Shown here piece by piece: positions 43,324 through 54,939 of a stretch of 64,000 nt of DNA. Numbering within the stretch: the first letter of the stretch is position 1; each line of letters starts with the position of its first letter. This DNA comes from Fremontodendron californicum (taxonomy: Eukaryota > Streptophyta > Magnoliopsida > Malvales > Malvaceae): contig JAULJL010000035.1 of NCBI GenBank assembly GCA_030761205.1, forward strand, positions 13,162,001 through 13,226,000. The letters are read 5' to 3'. Made by a program: the position numbers and the translations under genes. A model generated the notes under the pieces. It did no database searches. It was given only the letters and a program-made list of their open reading frames with translations, and was not told where the DNA came from.

Positions 43324-46107
43324 CTAGTTATTTTCAAAACAAGGATCAGAAAGAAAAACAACCTCTTCTTGAGTAACATGATTTTCCAAAAAGAGTTTGA
43401 GTCTTTGTCCATTTACCTTGAATACGTTACCATTTTGAGGATTCTCAATGTCAACTGCTCCATAATGATACACATGCTTAACCACAAATGGGCCAATCCA
43501 TCTTGATCTCAACTTACCAGGAAATATGTGAAGTCTAGAATTATAAAGTAGAACTTTTTGCCCAACATCAAATGTTTTTCTTGAAATTAACTTGTCATGA
43601 AAGGCTTTAGTTCTTTCTTTATGAATTTTAGAATTCTCATATGCATCTTTTCTGAGTTCCTCAAGTTCATTTATGACTGGAAAAGTTTCATTCTCACCCA
43701 AAAAGGAATATTTTAGCTCAGATGGAATTGGTTTTAAATCCAGCTTGGGTGGTTCAATAGTTGATGGTACAGTGACATTTGTGAGTGATGGAAGTTCCTC
43801 AAACTTTTGTTTCCAACAATGCTTAACCTGAAAAGAATTTAACAAAGAATCAGTGTGTGAAATTTCTGAAGCATTATCAAACTCACATTCAATTAAATAA
43901 GCTTCTAAAGGATCATGGAATGTGGTAGTGGTGAGATGTTCATGAACATGTTCTTCAATGAAATCCACTTCATGTACTTCTGAATCATCACCAGGTTGCT
44001 TGCAAATGTTGAACACATTTAATTCTAAAGTCATATTTCCAAAAGAAATGTTCAAAATACCATTCCTGCAATTTATCAGAGCATTAGAAGTTGCAAGAAA
44101 TGGACGGCCTAATATAACAGGAATTTGAACATTTGGATTTGAAACAGGATGTGTGTCCAAAACAATAAAATCAACAGGGAAGTAAAAATTATCAATTTGA
44201 ACCAAAACATCTTCAACTATCCCTCGAGGAATTTTTACAGAACGATCAGCTAGTTGAAGTGTAACAGGTGTTTCCTTGAGTTCACCTAAACCTAACTGTT
44301 GATAAACAGAAAAAGGCAAACGATTAACACTAGCACCAAGATCAAGCAATGCACGTTCTATTCTAGTGTTTCCAATGATGCATGAGATTGTTGGACATCC
44401 AGGATCTTTGAATTTTGGTGGAGTAAGGTGCTGAATGATTGAGCTCACACTTTCCGTCAGAAATGCTTTCTTTTGTACATTAGGTTTCCTTTTAACTGTG
44501 CACATGTCCTTCAAAGATTTTGCATAAGATGGAACTTGTTTGATTGCATCCAATAAAGGAATGTTAATCTTAACTTGTTTGAAAAGTTCATAAATTTCTG
44601 CATTTTGATTCAAATTCTTTACTGTTTGCAACCTTTGAGGAAAAGGAGCAGGATGCATACCTTTTTTTTTGTCCAAATTTTCAAGAAGTTCAGACTTACC
44701 ATCATCCTTACCATTACTTTTCGGAGGGGAAGGAGGATCTTGGTCTTTTGATGGAATGTTTTTGTCAATTGCCTTTCCACTTCGAAGAGTTGTGATAGAA
44801 CTGGCATTTTCCTATTGAGTTTCATTAGAGCAAGAAACAAGACATTGAGTAGAAGGGTTAGGCTGAGGTTGAGCAGGAAACTTACCTTTTTCTTGAGTGC
44901 GTAATGAAGCTGTCAATGTGGACAAGGTGTTTTTGATCTCATTGATGTCCTGTGAAGTTTGGTTATTCACATTTTCTTGTGTTTGCATGAATGCTTGCAA
45001 TGTCTCTTCCAAGGTTTGTACACGTGAAGGTTGATAGGAAAAAGTGTTGCCCGGCTTTTGAGATTGTGGTACCTGAACATGATTATTATTCCGCCAACTG
45101 AAGTTGGGATGATTTCTCCATTCAGGGTTATACGTTTCAGAGTAAGGAGAAGGAAAAGGCTTTTTGAATATGTTTATGGAATTTACTTGATCATGCAACA
45201 CTTCTTTAAGAATGAGAATGTTTGGACATTCAGAAGTGGGGTGTCCCATGATTTCACAAATTCCACAACTTTCTTCATTTTTAACCGTTTTGACTTCTTT
45301 TACTTCTCTAAGTTCCATGGCTTCAATCTTTCTAGCCAAATTAGCTACTTTAGCTTTTATCTCATCTTCTTGACTAAAATGATATTTACCTCTGTTAGAA
45401 ACAAGATTAGATCTATTGGAACTTTCAGAGGAATTATCTGTGTGCCAGGCTTGAGAGTTATCTGCCAAATGGTCTAGGTAGTCAAAGGCTTCTTCAGGTT
45501 CTTTTTTTAGAAACTCACCGTTACACATTATTTCAACAAATTGTTTAGTTTCAGGAGTTAAACTTTCATAAAAGAAACTAATAAGACGCCATTTTTCAAA
45601 ACCATGATGTGGACAAGAACTTAACAAATCTTTAAAACGCTCCCAGCACTGAAAAAATGCTTCATTTTGATTTTGATTGAAATTTTGAATCTGTCTTTTC
45701 AAAGCAGTAGTTTTATGTGCTGGGAAAATTTTCTTTAGAAACTCAGTTTGTAATTCTTGCCATGTGCCAATTGACCTTGGTTTTAAATTATGAAGCCAAA
45801 TTTTTGCTTTATCTTTTAAAGAAAAAGGAAATAATTTTAGCTTGACAATTTCATTTGTACATTGTTGGTCATTAAAGGTGACACATACATCTTCGAAGTC
45901 TTTTAGAAACGAGTAAGCACTTTCCGATTCTAACCCATGGAAATTTGGAAGCAAAGCTATCATACCTGGTTTAAAACGAAAGTTGTTTGCATTGAGAGGA
46001 AAAATAAAACAAGAGGGTGATGAGCTTCGAGTTGGTTGCAAGTAGTCACGCATGGTGCGTACTTGTCTGTTCTCATCTTCAGCATGAACACTTCCATTGT
46101 CAGCCAT
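43324..46107 (-). pseudogene. gag-protease-integrase C-terminus frame, one nonsense codon, body 2
   Basis: It is homologous and collinear with the open 35085-37868 frame. A single TAG at 44812-44814 (CAG to TAG in the linker after the Gag knuckle) divides it into a Gag part (to 46200 if read from the upstream ATG, or from MADNGS at 46107) and a protease-integrase part (43324-44676). All other motifs, including LLDLGAS, ILGRPFL and IGPFVV, are kept. Confidence 0.88.
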
Positions 46108-46223
46108 GGTAGGAGTTGTATTAGAAAGATTACCTGAAAAAGTTTCACAATAAAATCTAACTAAACGACGAGATCTAAAATCACGTCGCCAAACAAGCAT
46201 AAAACAAAGTTAATATACAGATT

Positions 46224-46367
46224 AGGCGGTATAACCAGCCAATAAAAATAAAACAAAGTTAATATACAATATAAATATATAGAAAATTAGGCGGTATAAC
46301 CAGCCAATAAAAATAAATATACATATAAACTTATATACTTAGTATTGCCTCCCCGACAACGGCGCCA
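46224..46367 (-). promoter_or_regulatory. Leader motifs and tRNA-Asp primer site, body 2
   Basis: The primer site is at 46350-46367 with the same single change as in body 1. Two GGCGGTATAACCAGCC motifs lie between 46224 and 46305. Confidence 0.75.
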
Positions 46368-46373
46368 AAAACT

Positions 46374-48026
46374 TGATGGAGACTCAATTAAGAGTTGTAA
46401 ACCCAAGTGCAGGTTATGTTCAAGTAATAAATTCTCGGGTGTCCGAGGTCGAACCACAGGGAAGCGTATTAGTAAGTATAAGTTTATAAATATATAAGAA
46501 AAAGAAAGTAAACAAGATATTAGGGAATCAACAACAAAATAAAGTAAACAAAATATAAAAGAAATTAAACAAGATATAAAAAACAAATAAGAAAAGATGT
46601 TGAGGTTAGAGAATCCACTCTTGGTGTTATGCTAAGATTAATCTTGTTTTATTACACAATTGAAATCCACACATAAAGGAGGTTCCAATCGGAAGGTTTA
46701 GCAATTCAGTCCAAATTGTCCAACGTCCATAGCATATGATATTATGTTCATTTGGTGTCCTCAAAACTCATAAAAAGAGTCCAAGCATTCCTTATGCCAA
46801 GGTATATGTCTACAACAAATCAAGGTTATGAAACCAAGCATTTACTGTGCCATTTTCCTTGTCAATAATGAATCAAGATCCCTACTTTGCAATTATGATT
46901 TTAAACCAAAAGAAAATATTATATATACTAGTGTTTATAAATGATGATTTGTTTAAGAGACTAACCTTAGCATTTACCAAAAGCTTCACCTCATCACCTC
47001 AACAATATGATTAGCAACACATACTAGATATGAATAAAATGAAAAGAAATGTAAGAAACATAAGTAAATAAAGAAAAAGAAAACTAGAGAAAGGAAAGAA
47101 GAAGAAAACTTAGATAATTTTATTACAATGGCTAATATCCTACCAATCTATATTGCCTCCTACAATCATCCAAGGCCCTCTATTTATACACATTTTGGAG
47201 AGCTAAATGACAAGAGACAAGCTTTATAAATTTCAAAGGTAGGTATAATAGATGGGTGCATTTTTCTAATAATTTTCGTCATATTGCATGACAATTTTGA
47301 TCATCCAGCTTGATGGTCGATTTTGTCAATATTGGAGGCTTGATCTGATCACATGGTCTTCTAGAAAAATGTTTCCCTATCAGTTGGTGATCCATATCCG
47401 TTGGAATCAGCTCATTTGCTGATGTGGATCAGAAGATATGGTCAAAATACCAAAACTTGTCAGCACAGACGTCATTGCACATCAGCCAACTTGATGGTTG
47501 ATTTCGCTAATATTGGAGGCTTGATCTGATCAAATGGTCTTCTAGTAACATGTTCCCCTATCAGTCGGTGATCCATAGCCATTGGAATCAGCTCCTTTTC
47601 TGATGTGCATCAGAAGATATGGTCAAAATACCAAAACGTGTCAGCACAGATGTCATTGCACATCAGCCAACTTGATGGTTGATTTCGCTAGGGAAAACAA
47701 CTCTGTTTCAAGAAGTGTAAAGCATGAAAAAGATAGATATGCCTCTTAACTTTGCACTGTTAAAATTTCAGCCTTATTGCTTTAGCGAAACTCCAGATAT
47801 AGCTGATATGGAAAAAGGCGTCGGAACTGGAACTGAACTGGATTTGCCCTTAATTCTTGATTTAACCTAGTAATCTGAAATCACTCAAAGAAACTCGTGA
47901 AAAACACCAAATTACATAAAAATATAAAAAATCATAAACACAATTAGACTAAGCAATAATAACTCGTATTTGACACAAAACAATAATAAAACATAACTAA
48001 AAACTATATAATTATACGAGTTATCA
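46374..48026 (-). repeat. LTR 3 of the compound (its 5' LTR)
   Basis: This 1653-bp LTR ends GAGTTATCA directly before the right target copy GTCAT (48027-48031). TATA box at 47180-47188. Differences from LTR 2 cluster near 47699-47815. Confidence 0.92.
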
Positions 48027-48031
48027 GTCAT

Positions 48032-48790
48032 TATTTGTATATACTTATGTATCAATTTATTCTTTCTTTACATGCATCATGTTGGCATCAAGTTGCATTC
48101 ATGCATTCATAGTCAGCATGATTTTTCTGTATATATCCATATATCAATTTATTCTTTCTCTATATGCATCATGTTAGCGTCAAGTTGCATTCATGCATTC
48201 ATAGTCAGCATGATTTTTCTGTATATATCCATTATCAATTTATTCTTTCTCTATATGCATCATGGTAGCATCAAGTTGCATTCATGCATTCATAGTCAGT
48301 ATAATTTTTCTGTATATATTCATGCATTAATTTGTTTATTCTTTACATGCATCATGTTGGCATCAGGTTGCATTCATGGCATACGTAGTCATCATGATAT
48401 GCTCATACATTAATTTGTCATATTGGCATCAGGTTGCATTCATGACATACACGGTCAGCATGATGTTCTTTGTATATACTCTATGTCAGTCATTTATTCT
48501 TCACATGCATCATAATTGACATTGTGTGGCATTCATAGTGTATATGATCATTCATTGGGAAATGCATTTGGAACATACATGGTCATTCATTGCATATATC
48601 CATGCATTGATTTTTCTTATTCTTTAAATGCATCATGTTGGCATCGTGTTGCATTTATAACATACATGGTCAACATGTTTCCACTGTATATGACCACACA
48701 TAACTTTGTTTATCCTTCACATGCATCAAATTGCACTCATGACATTCATAGCTCATTCATCATGAAACACATTAATAAGATGAAATAGAA
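48032..48790 (+). repeat. B2 body, roughly 110-bp CATGCATCATG-type repeats
   Basis: Blocks with TTGCATTCATGCATTCATAG, TCAGCATGATTTTTCTGTAT and ATGCATCATGTT recur at about 110-base spacing, clearest at 48075-48320. Overlapping ORFs rich in CIH and FLY are by-products. It is inverted relative to the similar 60080-61140 of element C. Confidence 0.8.
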
Positions 48791-48816
48791 ATTGGCTTAG
48801 CTTTGAAGAGTTTTCT

Positions 48817-48981
48817 TCGTCGGCTAAAAGCTATGACCCCAACAGCAAGTGCGAGTATCATATTGGGGCAATTGGGCATTCGACTAAAAAATGCAGAAAA
48901 CTGAAGGAAAGAATTGAGGGTCTAGTCCACGATGGCATTTGGATTTCAGAGCTTATCGAATGGAAATCTGTTTTACCATAG
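48817..48981 (+). pseudogene. Gag zinc-knuckle remnant of B2
   Basis: This open stretch of 54 codons ends at TAG 48979-48981. It encodes SYDPNSKCEYHIGAIGHSTK and the rest of a knuckle C-x2-H-x5-H-x4-C, the Ogre/TAT Gag C-terminal type seen at 15910-15960 and 18230-18285. No start codon or capsid sequence is attached, so most of gag has been deleted. Confidence 0.75.
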
Positions 48982-50719
48982 ATTGATTTCCTCTTGAAGA
49001 ATTTTGAGGATAAGATTTGTTATCTTTGAAAGCATGTCAATAGGAGCATTCTGATGTATATATTTCTACACTTTGATGATGAAAGCTTTTGTCTCATGAT
49101 GACATCTACATGAAATAAATAAATTTTGAATTTAAATATTTTGTGTTCATTTTATTTTAGCAATAAATTTGAATTTGCAAAAACAAATGAAACTTTGAGA
49201 AAAGTTGTGGTAAACAATAAATAAGTGGTTTTCACATGAAATAATGAACAATCTTGAGAATATTGATGATCATTGTTAGAAATGACCTAATACCTTCAGC
49301 TCTCTCTTTTAGGCTTTCCTAAGCCTAAATCTTTTGAACCGATACCACTTGAAAGACCTAATGCTTCAAGGAATATGAATGATTTGACTTCATAAAACCA
49401 TTGTCATCACAGAATAAGCAAAGACGTAGATCTTAGTCTAGGCTATGAACAAAGGAACGAACTTTTTGAAAATTTTCAAATTCCTTGAAAATCAAACAAA
49501 TGAGACATTCTTTCAAGAATCCAGATTTTGATAATTTGGTGTGTGTCAAGATTGTGCTAAAACCATTCATGACCTTTCCCAATGACCACAAAACACTAAT
49601 TGCCCAGACATCACTTCATGTTTGACACCTTGGGGCACAATGATTAAAATAGATTATCCCTTGTCCCAGAGAAAACCCGTTTTTTGGGTCATATTTTCCT
49701 TGTCTCTTCAAAGAACTCAGATTTGGAATTCAGTCTTTTCAGTACAGACCTAGACTTGCTATGTTCCTCGTTGATACAAATTCTCATTGGTTAATCAAAT
49801 TGGGGCATCATATGTGGAAATGATGGATACATGGTGAATAAGGATGGACTTAATGCATGAATCATTGGGGGCATGCGACGAAAAAAAGAAAAAAAGAAAA
49901 AAAGAAAAAGAAAAAATTGTGATATCATGCATATGAGAATTCGGATGATTCCAAAGTGCAAAATGAAATTCTGAATATCTATTTCCCCTGGGAATTGCTT
50001 TTCAAAGTGAATATTTGTGCTTGACATGAGGAATGGCCATCTTTCATATTCCTTTCGCATAAAAAAGAAATTATCCATAGTCACCCCTTTTGAGCCAAAA
50101 GAATTTTTTCTTCTTTGAACCCTGATCAAGGATCACCCTCTACACTGAGGGGCAAATGCGAGGAAAGATCTTTTCAAAGATCATTGAGAAATGAGTAACA
50201 GCTCAAAGACAGATACAAAGCAAATGGAACCCCGAATAAATACTGGCTCACTCTGTCAAAAAAAATAAGAAGAGGAAAAGATGGCGAAATGAAAGCCAAG
50301 AAAACAAAAGAAAAACAAAAAGCAAAAAAAATATGTGTAAGACATGGCAAATGGAAAGCCAAAAGCCAAGAAGAAAAAGAAGCAAAGTCAAAAGGAATGA
50401 AAAGTCCAAAAGGGACAAATGCTTCAAAAACAAATCCTCCTCAAGAAATGATCCTTGATCTGATTACCCTTAAACACATATTTTGGGCCTATTTTTCCTT
50501 TCTTTTTGAACCCTGAGCCATGGCCTACATTACGTGCTTTAAAAGTCCATTTTGATCAAACATGAATGTTTAATTTGAAAGGTTTTTCCTCAGATTTTAT
50601 CCCATTTCATCGAATTATCATTTCACTAAGGAAGAATTTAGAATTCTTAAATGTATGGTAAAAAAAAAGAAAAAAAATGGAAAGAATGGGGTTCTAGGGC
50701 GAAAACCCGAAAACGGGCG
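48982..50719 (+). other. B2 non-coding body up to the C insertion
   Basis: It corresponds closely to about 18400-20040 of B1, with purine-rich runs near 49885-49915 and 50265-50340. B2 stops abruptly at AAAACGGGCG (50719), where the LTR of C begins. GGGCG (50715-50719) is the candidate target duplication, with its partner outside the window. No gene is seen. Confidence 0.7.
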
Positions 50720-53159
50720 TGTCGTAACCTAAAAAAAATAACGAGTCTCATCGCAAGACTTTATTATTCGTTAAGCGTGACATTAAAAAAAAAACGAGGA
50801 AAAGTCGACTTAATTCCTCTAGAAAAATGAAGGTTTTGAAAATGACCTTAAAAAAGACATGGAGTCGCCACCAATCTTTTTTAGCTAGGTGTGATCGGCC
50901 ACCTATTAAAACCGGTTTTATAAAAATATTTTAAAAATTAATTAAAATATTTTTAAAACCAATTTCAAGTCTGCGTTAAAACCAGAGAAATCAAAGAAAC
51001 GGGTTCGGGAGTCGGTTACGTGCGGGGAAGGATTAGCACACCCACAACGCCTGTATAAATCGGTACCTTATTAACCGTGTGTTATCTCAAGTCTCGGTAA
51101 AAATTGGTTTTAAATTTAGTATTTCAAATTAATTCCCAATTTAAAGAAAAATAATTCCATTTTTTATTGAAAATGATCCGGAATTTATAAATTCAAAATT
51201 TTCCTATATTCCCCAACAAACGTGGCAAAATATATAAATTTTTATTAGTTTTGGAAAACTTTCCGAATCATTCTCTTTTTTGAAAGAAAGATATTCCTTT
51301 ATTAATGATAATTGATGATATTCCCTACAGCAAACCCGGTAGAGAACTCATGAATTATTTTAACTCGGGAATATCTTTATTTTTATTGAAAACCATTATC
51401 TTTTGAAAACATTTAAAATAAATGAATATGTATATGCTAAATAAAGATAACTAAAAAAAAGCATAGGATATCATGAAATATTCGAAACCATATAATAAAC
51501 CATGTAACATCAAAAAATATAAATCAAAATAACAACAATATCATAGAAATTATTATAGCAAGAATCACGTATTATATAAAATGCATGAATATAAAAATGC
51601 AATGCATGAAATTTATTTTTTTCCTTTAATTAAGGAAATCCGTATATCTAAAAAGATATCCGGCTACCTTAGGAAAATATGTCAAATTAAATATTCTAAA
51701 ACCAAAATACTTTGTGATTGTTTGAAAACAATTTTGAAAAGCTTGAATTAAAAATAAAAACTGGGCTAATTTCTTTAAAATGGCTCTAATTTCCTAAGTT
51801 TAAAAATCCGGACTTGACTACCCTTAACCCGGGACTTGAAAAACCATTTTTTAGAGTTTAAAAAGGCTTATAAATTACCCTAAGTCAGTAGCTAACCCTT
51901 CTAATCAGCCCACTCTATGTAAATTAACCAAAACAGAAAATTGGTTTTTCTTTAAATTCAATTCTGACTCCACTGTCCGGTTTTATCCATGATTTTTTAC
52001 CCTATTTTTAAAAATTCCAAAAATTCTAAAAACAATACTGGAGACTCAGGACATGTAAAACTACACGAGAAAAATTGGCTTAATTTTCGAATCAAAGATG
52101 AATTCCCAGAAAAATCAGAGATGTACGAGTTTTTGGAGGAGAAAAAACTGCTTTGTTTTTCTTTAAATTCAATTCTGACTCCACTGTCCAGTTTTAATCC
52201 ACGATTTTTTACCCTATTTTTAGAACTTCCAAAAATACTAAAATAAATACTGGAGACTCAAGACATATAAAACTACACGAGAACAAATTGGCTTAATTTT
52301 CTGATCAAAGATGAATTCCCAGAAAAATCAGAGATGTACGAGTTTTTGGAGGAGAAAAAAAACTGCTTTGCCAACACATTTTTTGCTTTTGATAAAATCA
52401 TTTAAAAACCAAAGTAAAAATATTTGAAACTCATAAAATGACTTGAAATCAGTAGCTAGGACTTTTTGAAAGTTAGATAAAAATTGGCTAAGTAAAAAAA
52501 AATCACAAAGGTAGAATAATCAATTTGACAAACTTAATTTTCCACAAGTGTGCTCAAGAGAGCATGACTTTGAACCATTAATTGGCTCAAGTCATTATTC
52601 AAGTGGCATGAACATGAAATGCATGAAATAATGCAGCAAACATAATGCATGAAATGCATGGATTTAAACCTAAATGTCATGAAAAAAATGCATAGCATTC
52701 ATAAAGTAACCTAGACCGAAATGAACTTGCATGGCATTTAATGTAACCTAGACCTAAAATATGCATGGCATTTTCACAAACACAAGGCATGCTTAATTCA
52801 AAAATCCAACCAAATATCATGCAAATGAAAAAACCTAACAACTAGCATGACAAAAAATGCAACACACAATGCAAAACACATGGAGTAGCCAAATGGCCTC
52901 AAGCTCCAACAAGCATGGCATTTTCACAAACACTTGGCATACTAGCATAAAACAAACTAAGTAATAACACTTAAATCATGCAAAAATCACACAAGCATTT
53001 TCACAAACACTTAATATACTAAATCTAAAACATGCTCAACTAAGATATAAAACAAGAATCATGCAAAGAATCACACAAGCATTCGAACAAGAAGAGAAAA
53101 AGAGACAATATTTTACGTGGTTCGACCCTCTTGGTCTACATCCACGATCCCATAAGGAT

Positions 53160-53525
53160 ATCATTACTACAAGCTTTTGTACGGATAAAGCTACAAACCC
53201 TCTCACAAGTAGCTTTTGAACGGATTAAGCTACAAACCCTCAAAGTAAACCCTCAAAGTAGCTTTTGAACGGATTAAGCTATAAACCTTCTCACAAGTAG
53301 CTTTTGAACGGATTAAGCTACAAACCCTCAAAGTAGCTTTTGAACGGATTAAGCTATAAACCTTCTCACAAGTAGCTTTTGAACGGATTAAGCTACAAAC
53401 CCTCAAAGTAGCTTTTGAACGGATTAAGCTATAAACCTTCTCACAAGTAGCTTTTGAACGGATTAAGCTACAAACCCTCAAAGTAGCTTTTGAACGGATT
53501 AAGCTATAAACCTTCTCAACAAAAA
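53160..53525 (-). repeat. 75-bp tandem repeat in the C LTR
   Basis: About five units contain GTAGCTTTTGAACGGATTAAGC, alternating CTACAAACCCTC and CTATAAACCTTCTC. The B1 LTR has a barely repeated form (23690-23790), so the array expanded in C. The repetitive ORF over it (53230-53580) has no recognisable product. Confidence 0.88.
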
Positions 53526-53620
53526 CACTATGACTCACCACCCGGATAGTCCTAATACAAGTGTATAAACTATCTCTCACAAGGGGTGATGGGTGATTTC
53601 AACCAAAGGCCAAGACCCCT

Positions 53621-53628
53621 TATTTATA
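53621..53628 (-). promoter_or_regulatory. TATA box of the C LTR
   Basis: TATTTATA on the plus strand lies in the same conserved block as 23595-23602 and is the likely core promoter. Confidence 0.6.
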
Positions 53629-53884
53629 AGGTGAGCACCTCCTTGGCTTGACATTACAAAGGGATGTGGGATTGGGACTTAGGCTCAAAAATACCCATGG
53701 CTTGATCAAAAAATCTCTAACTAACTCTTGATTTTTAACCACTTGAAAAAAAATCATAAGCTTCCTCCTTCCTTTGGGCTTGGGCAAGCCAGCACTTCTC
53801 TTTTCCAGCCCAGCTCTGATTTTTTGAAAGGCCCAAAAAAAGCCCTTTTCGGTTGCTTGGGTGAAATGACCATTTTGTCCCACG

Positions 53885-54320
53885 GATGCAAGTAGATATC
53901 AAACGGACTCCAAATTCAATTTTTCTTTTTTTAATACTTCGAAAATAATAAGATATTTAGTTCTGGAAGTTTTCAAAGTTATCTGAGTCCGTTTGCTATT
54001 TATTTGAATTTTTTCTTCCCAAAAATGCCCTTTTATGCCCCTACATTTTACCATTTTTTAAACGAGCTCCAAATCAAGATTTTTCTTCACCAATCTCTTC
54101 AAAATAATTAAAAAGTGTGATCTGGAAGTTTTCAGAATTTTTGGAGCTCATTTGGTATTTTTTCGAGATATATCGGCTTGAATTACTACATAGGAGGCCC
54201 GGGATTTGGCCATTTTGCAAACGAACTCTGAATCAAGATTTTCTTTCGCCAATCTCTTCCAAATAATTTAAAAATGAGATTTGCCAAATTTCAGAATTTT
54301 TGGAGTCCATTTGCTATTTT
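53885..54320 (-). repeat. Diverged 170-bp tandem repeats in U3 of C
   Basis: Three degenerate units share AAACG-ACTC-AAAT, CAATCTCTTC-AAATAAT and GAAGTTTTCAGAATTTTTGGAG. They lie upstream of the TATA block when read on the element strand. Function unknown. Confidence 0.7.
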
Positions 54321-54397
54321 TCCGGGATTAACCTCGGATTATCAAAATTCTTTCTCCATTTTTCAATTGAACTTAAAATCTTGATTTTGAAAGTGGG

Positions 54398-54479
54398 TTG
54401 ACTTTTTTAGTAGTTGACTTTCTGGGGTTGACTTTTTCGGGGTTGACTTTTTCGGGGTTGACTTTTTTTCAAGTTTGAC
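54398..54479. promoter_or_regulatory. Cluster of six TTGACT (W-box core) motifs
   Basis: TTGACT begins at 54398, 54414, 54428, 54443, 54458 and 54475, at 14-17-base spacing. TTGAC followed by C or T is the core bound by WRKY factors, which respond to wounding and pathogens. The cluster sits in U3 of the C LTR, where enhancers of plant retrotransposons lie. B1 and B2 LTR starts lack it. Confidence 0.55.
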
Positions 54480-54719
54480 TTTTTGTGCTCGCCCTCTTAA
54501 ACTAAGTCTCGGAGTACCACATGTAGGATGAAAACAGTCTTTTTATACTCGGAAACATCAATATGGGAAGAAAACATACCTGTTTAGTGGTCCGGACAAA
54601 ATTAGGTGTCTACAGCTGCCCCTCTTTGGCTATTGCTGAGAATCAAGAATCAGGCAAAGATAAATCGGCACTAATTTTGTACGGTCAGTGACATCACATG
54701 TGAAGGAAAGGGAAAGGGA

Positions 54720-54835
54720 TTTCTTTTTCATTTTCATTTTTTTCATTTTTTCTTCTTTTTTTTTCTTTTTTTCTTTTTTCTATTTTTTTTTTCTATTTTT
54801 TTTTCTATTTTCTCTTTTTTCATTTTTTTTTAAAC
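54720..54835 (-). repeat. Pyrimidine-rich low-complexity tract
   Basis: An almost pure T/C run on the plus strand, counterpart of the purine-rich tract at 22857-22918 in B1. It lies between the tandem array and the polypurine tract. Confidence 0.75.
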
Positions 54836-54939
54836 AATAAATTGAAGATTTCGTTCTTAAATTGAATTCCCTGCCTAAACAAGGCTCGATTCATCTTGAG
54901 TAAACGAATTCGATTTTCAAAAGAAAAATTTATGCTCGA

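Larger units (their letters stand above)
29906..48026 (-). mobile_element. Compound Athila-like element: LTR-body-LTR-body-LTR
   Basis: Three LTRs (29906-31549, 38141-39794, 46374-48026) alternate with two bodies (31550-38140, 39795-46373), all on the minus strand. The outermost ends are flanked by one 5-bp duplication, GTCAT (29901-29905 and 48027-48031), and no duplication flanks the middle LTR. The bodies are almost identical and share the same damage in the LOG relic. Simplest reading: one element inserted, then unequal recombination between LTRs duplicated a body plus an LTR. The empty site can be read, inverted, near 61120-61160 in element C. Confidence 0.92.
50720..54614 (-). repeat. 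3' LTR of element C
   Basis: This 3.9-kb LTR reads from TGTAGACACC (right end, after the polypurine tract at 54615-54627) to TTACGACA (left end). It includes two 217-bp units (51945-52375), a 75-bp tandem array (53160-53520), a TATA block (53621-53628), diverged repeats of about 170 bp (53885-54320), a TTGACT array (54398-54479) and a second TATA-like TATAAAAA near 54539-54547. ORFs in it come from repeats. Confidence 0.88.

Noticed and set aside
29906..48026. Two independent nested insertions
   Set aside because: Only one target duplication surrounds the whole, the middle LTR has none, and both bodies share the same frameshifts.
53230..53580. Repetitive minus-strand ORF with SLIRSKAT repeats
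   Set aside because: It is generated by the 75-bp tandem repeat in an LTR and is absent from other LTRs.
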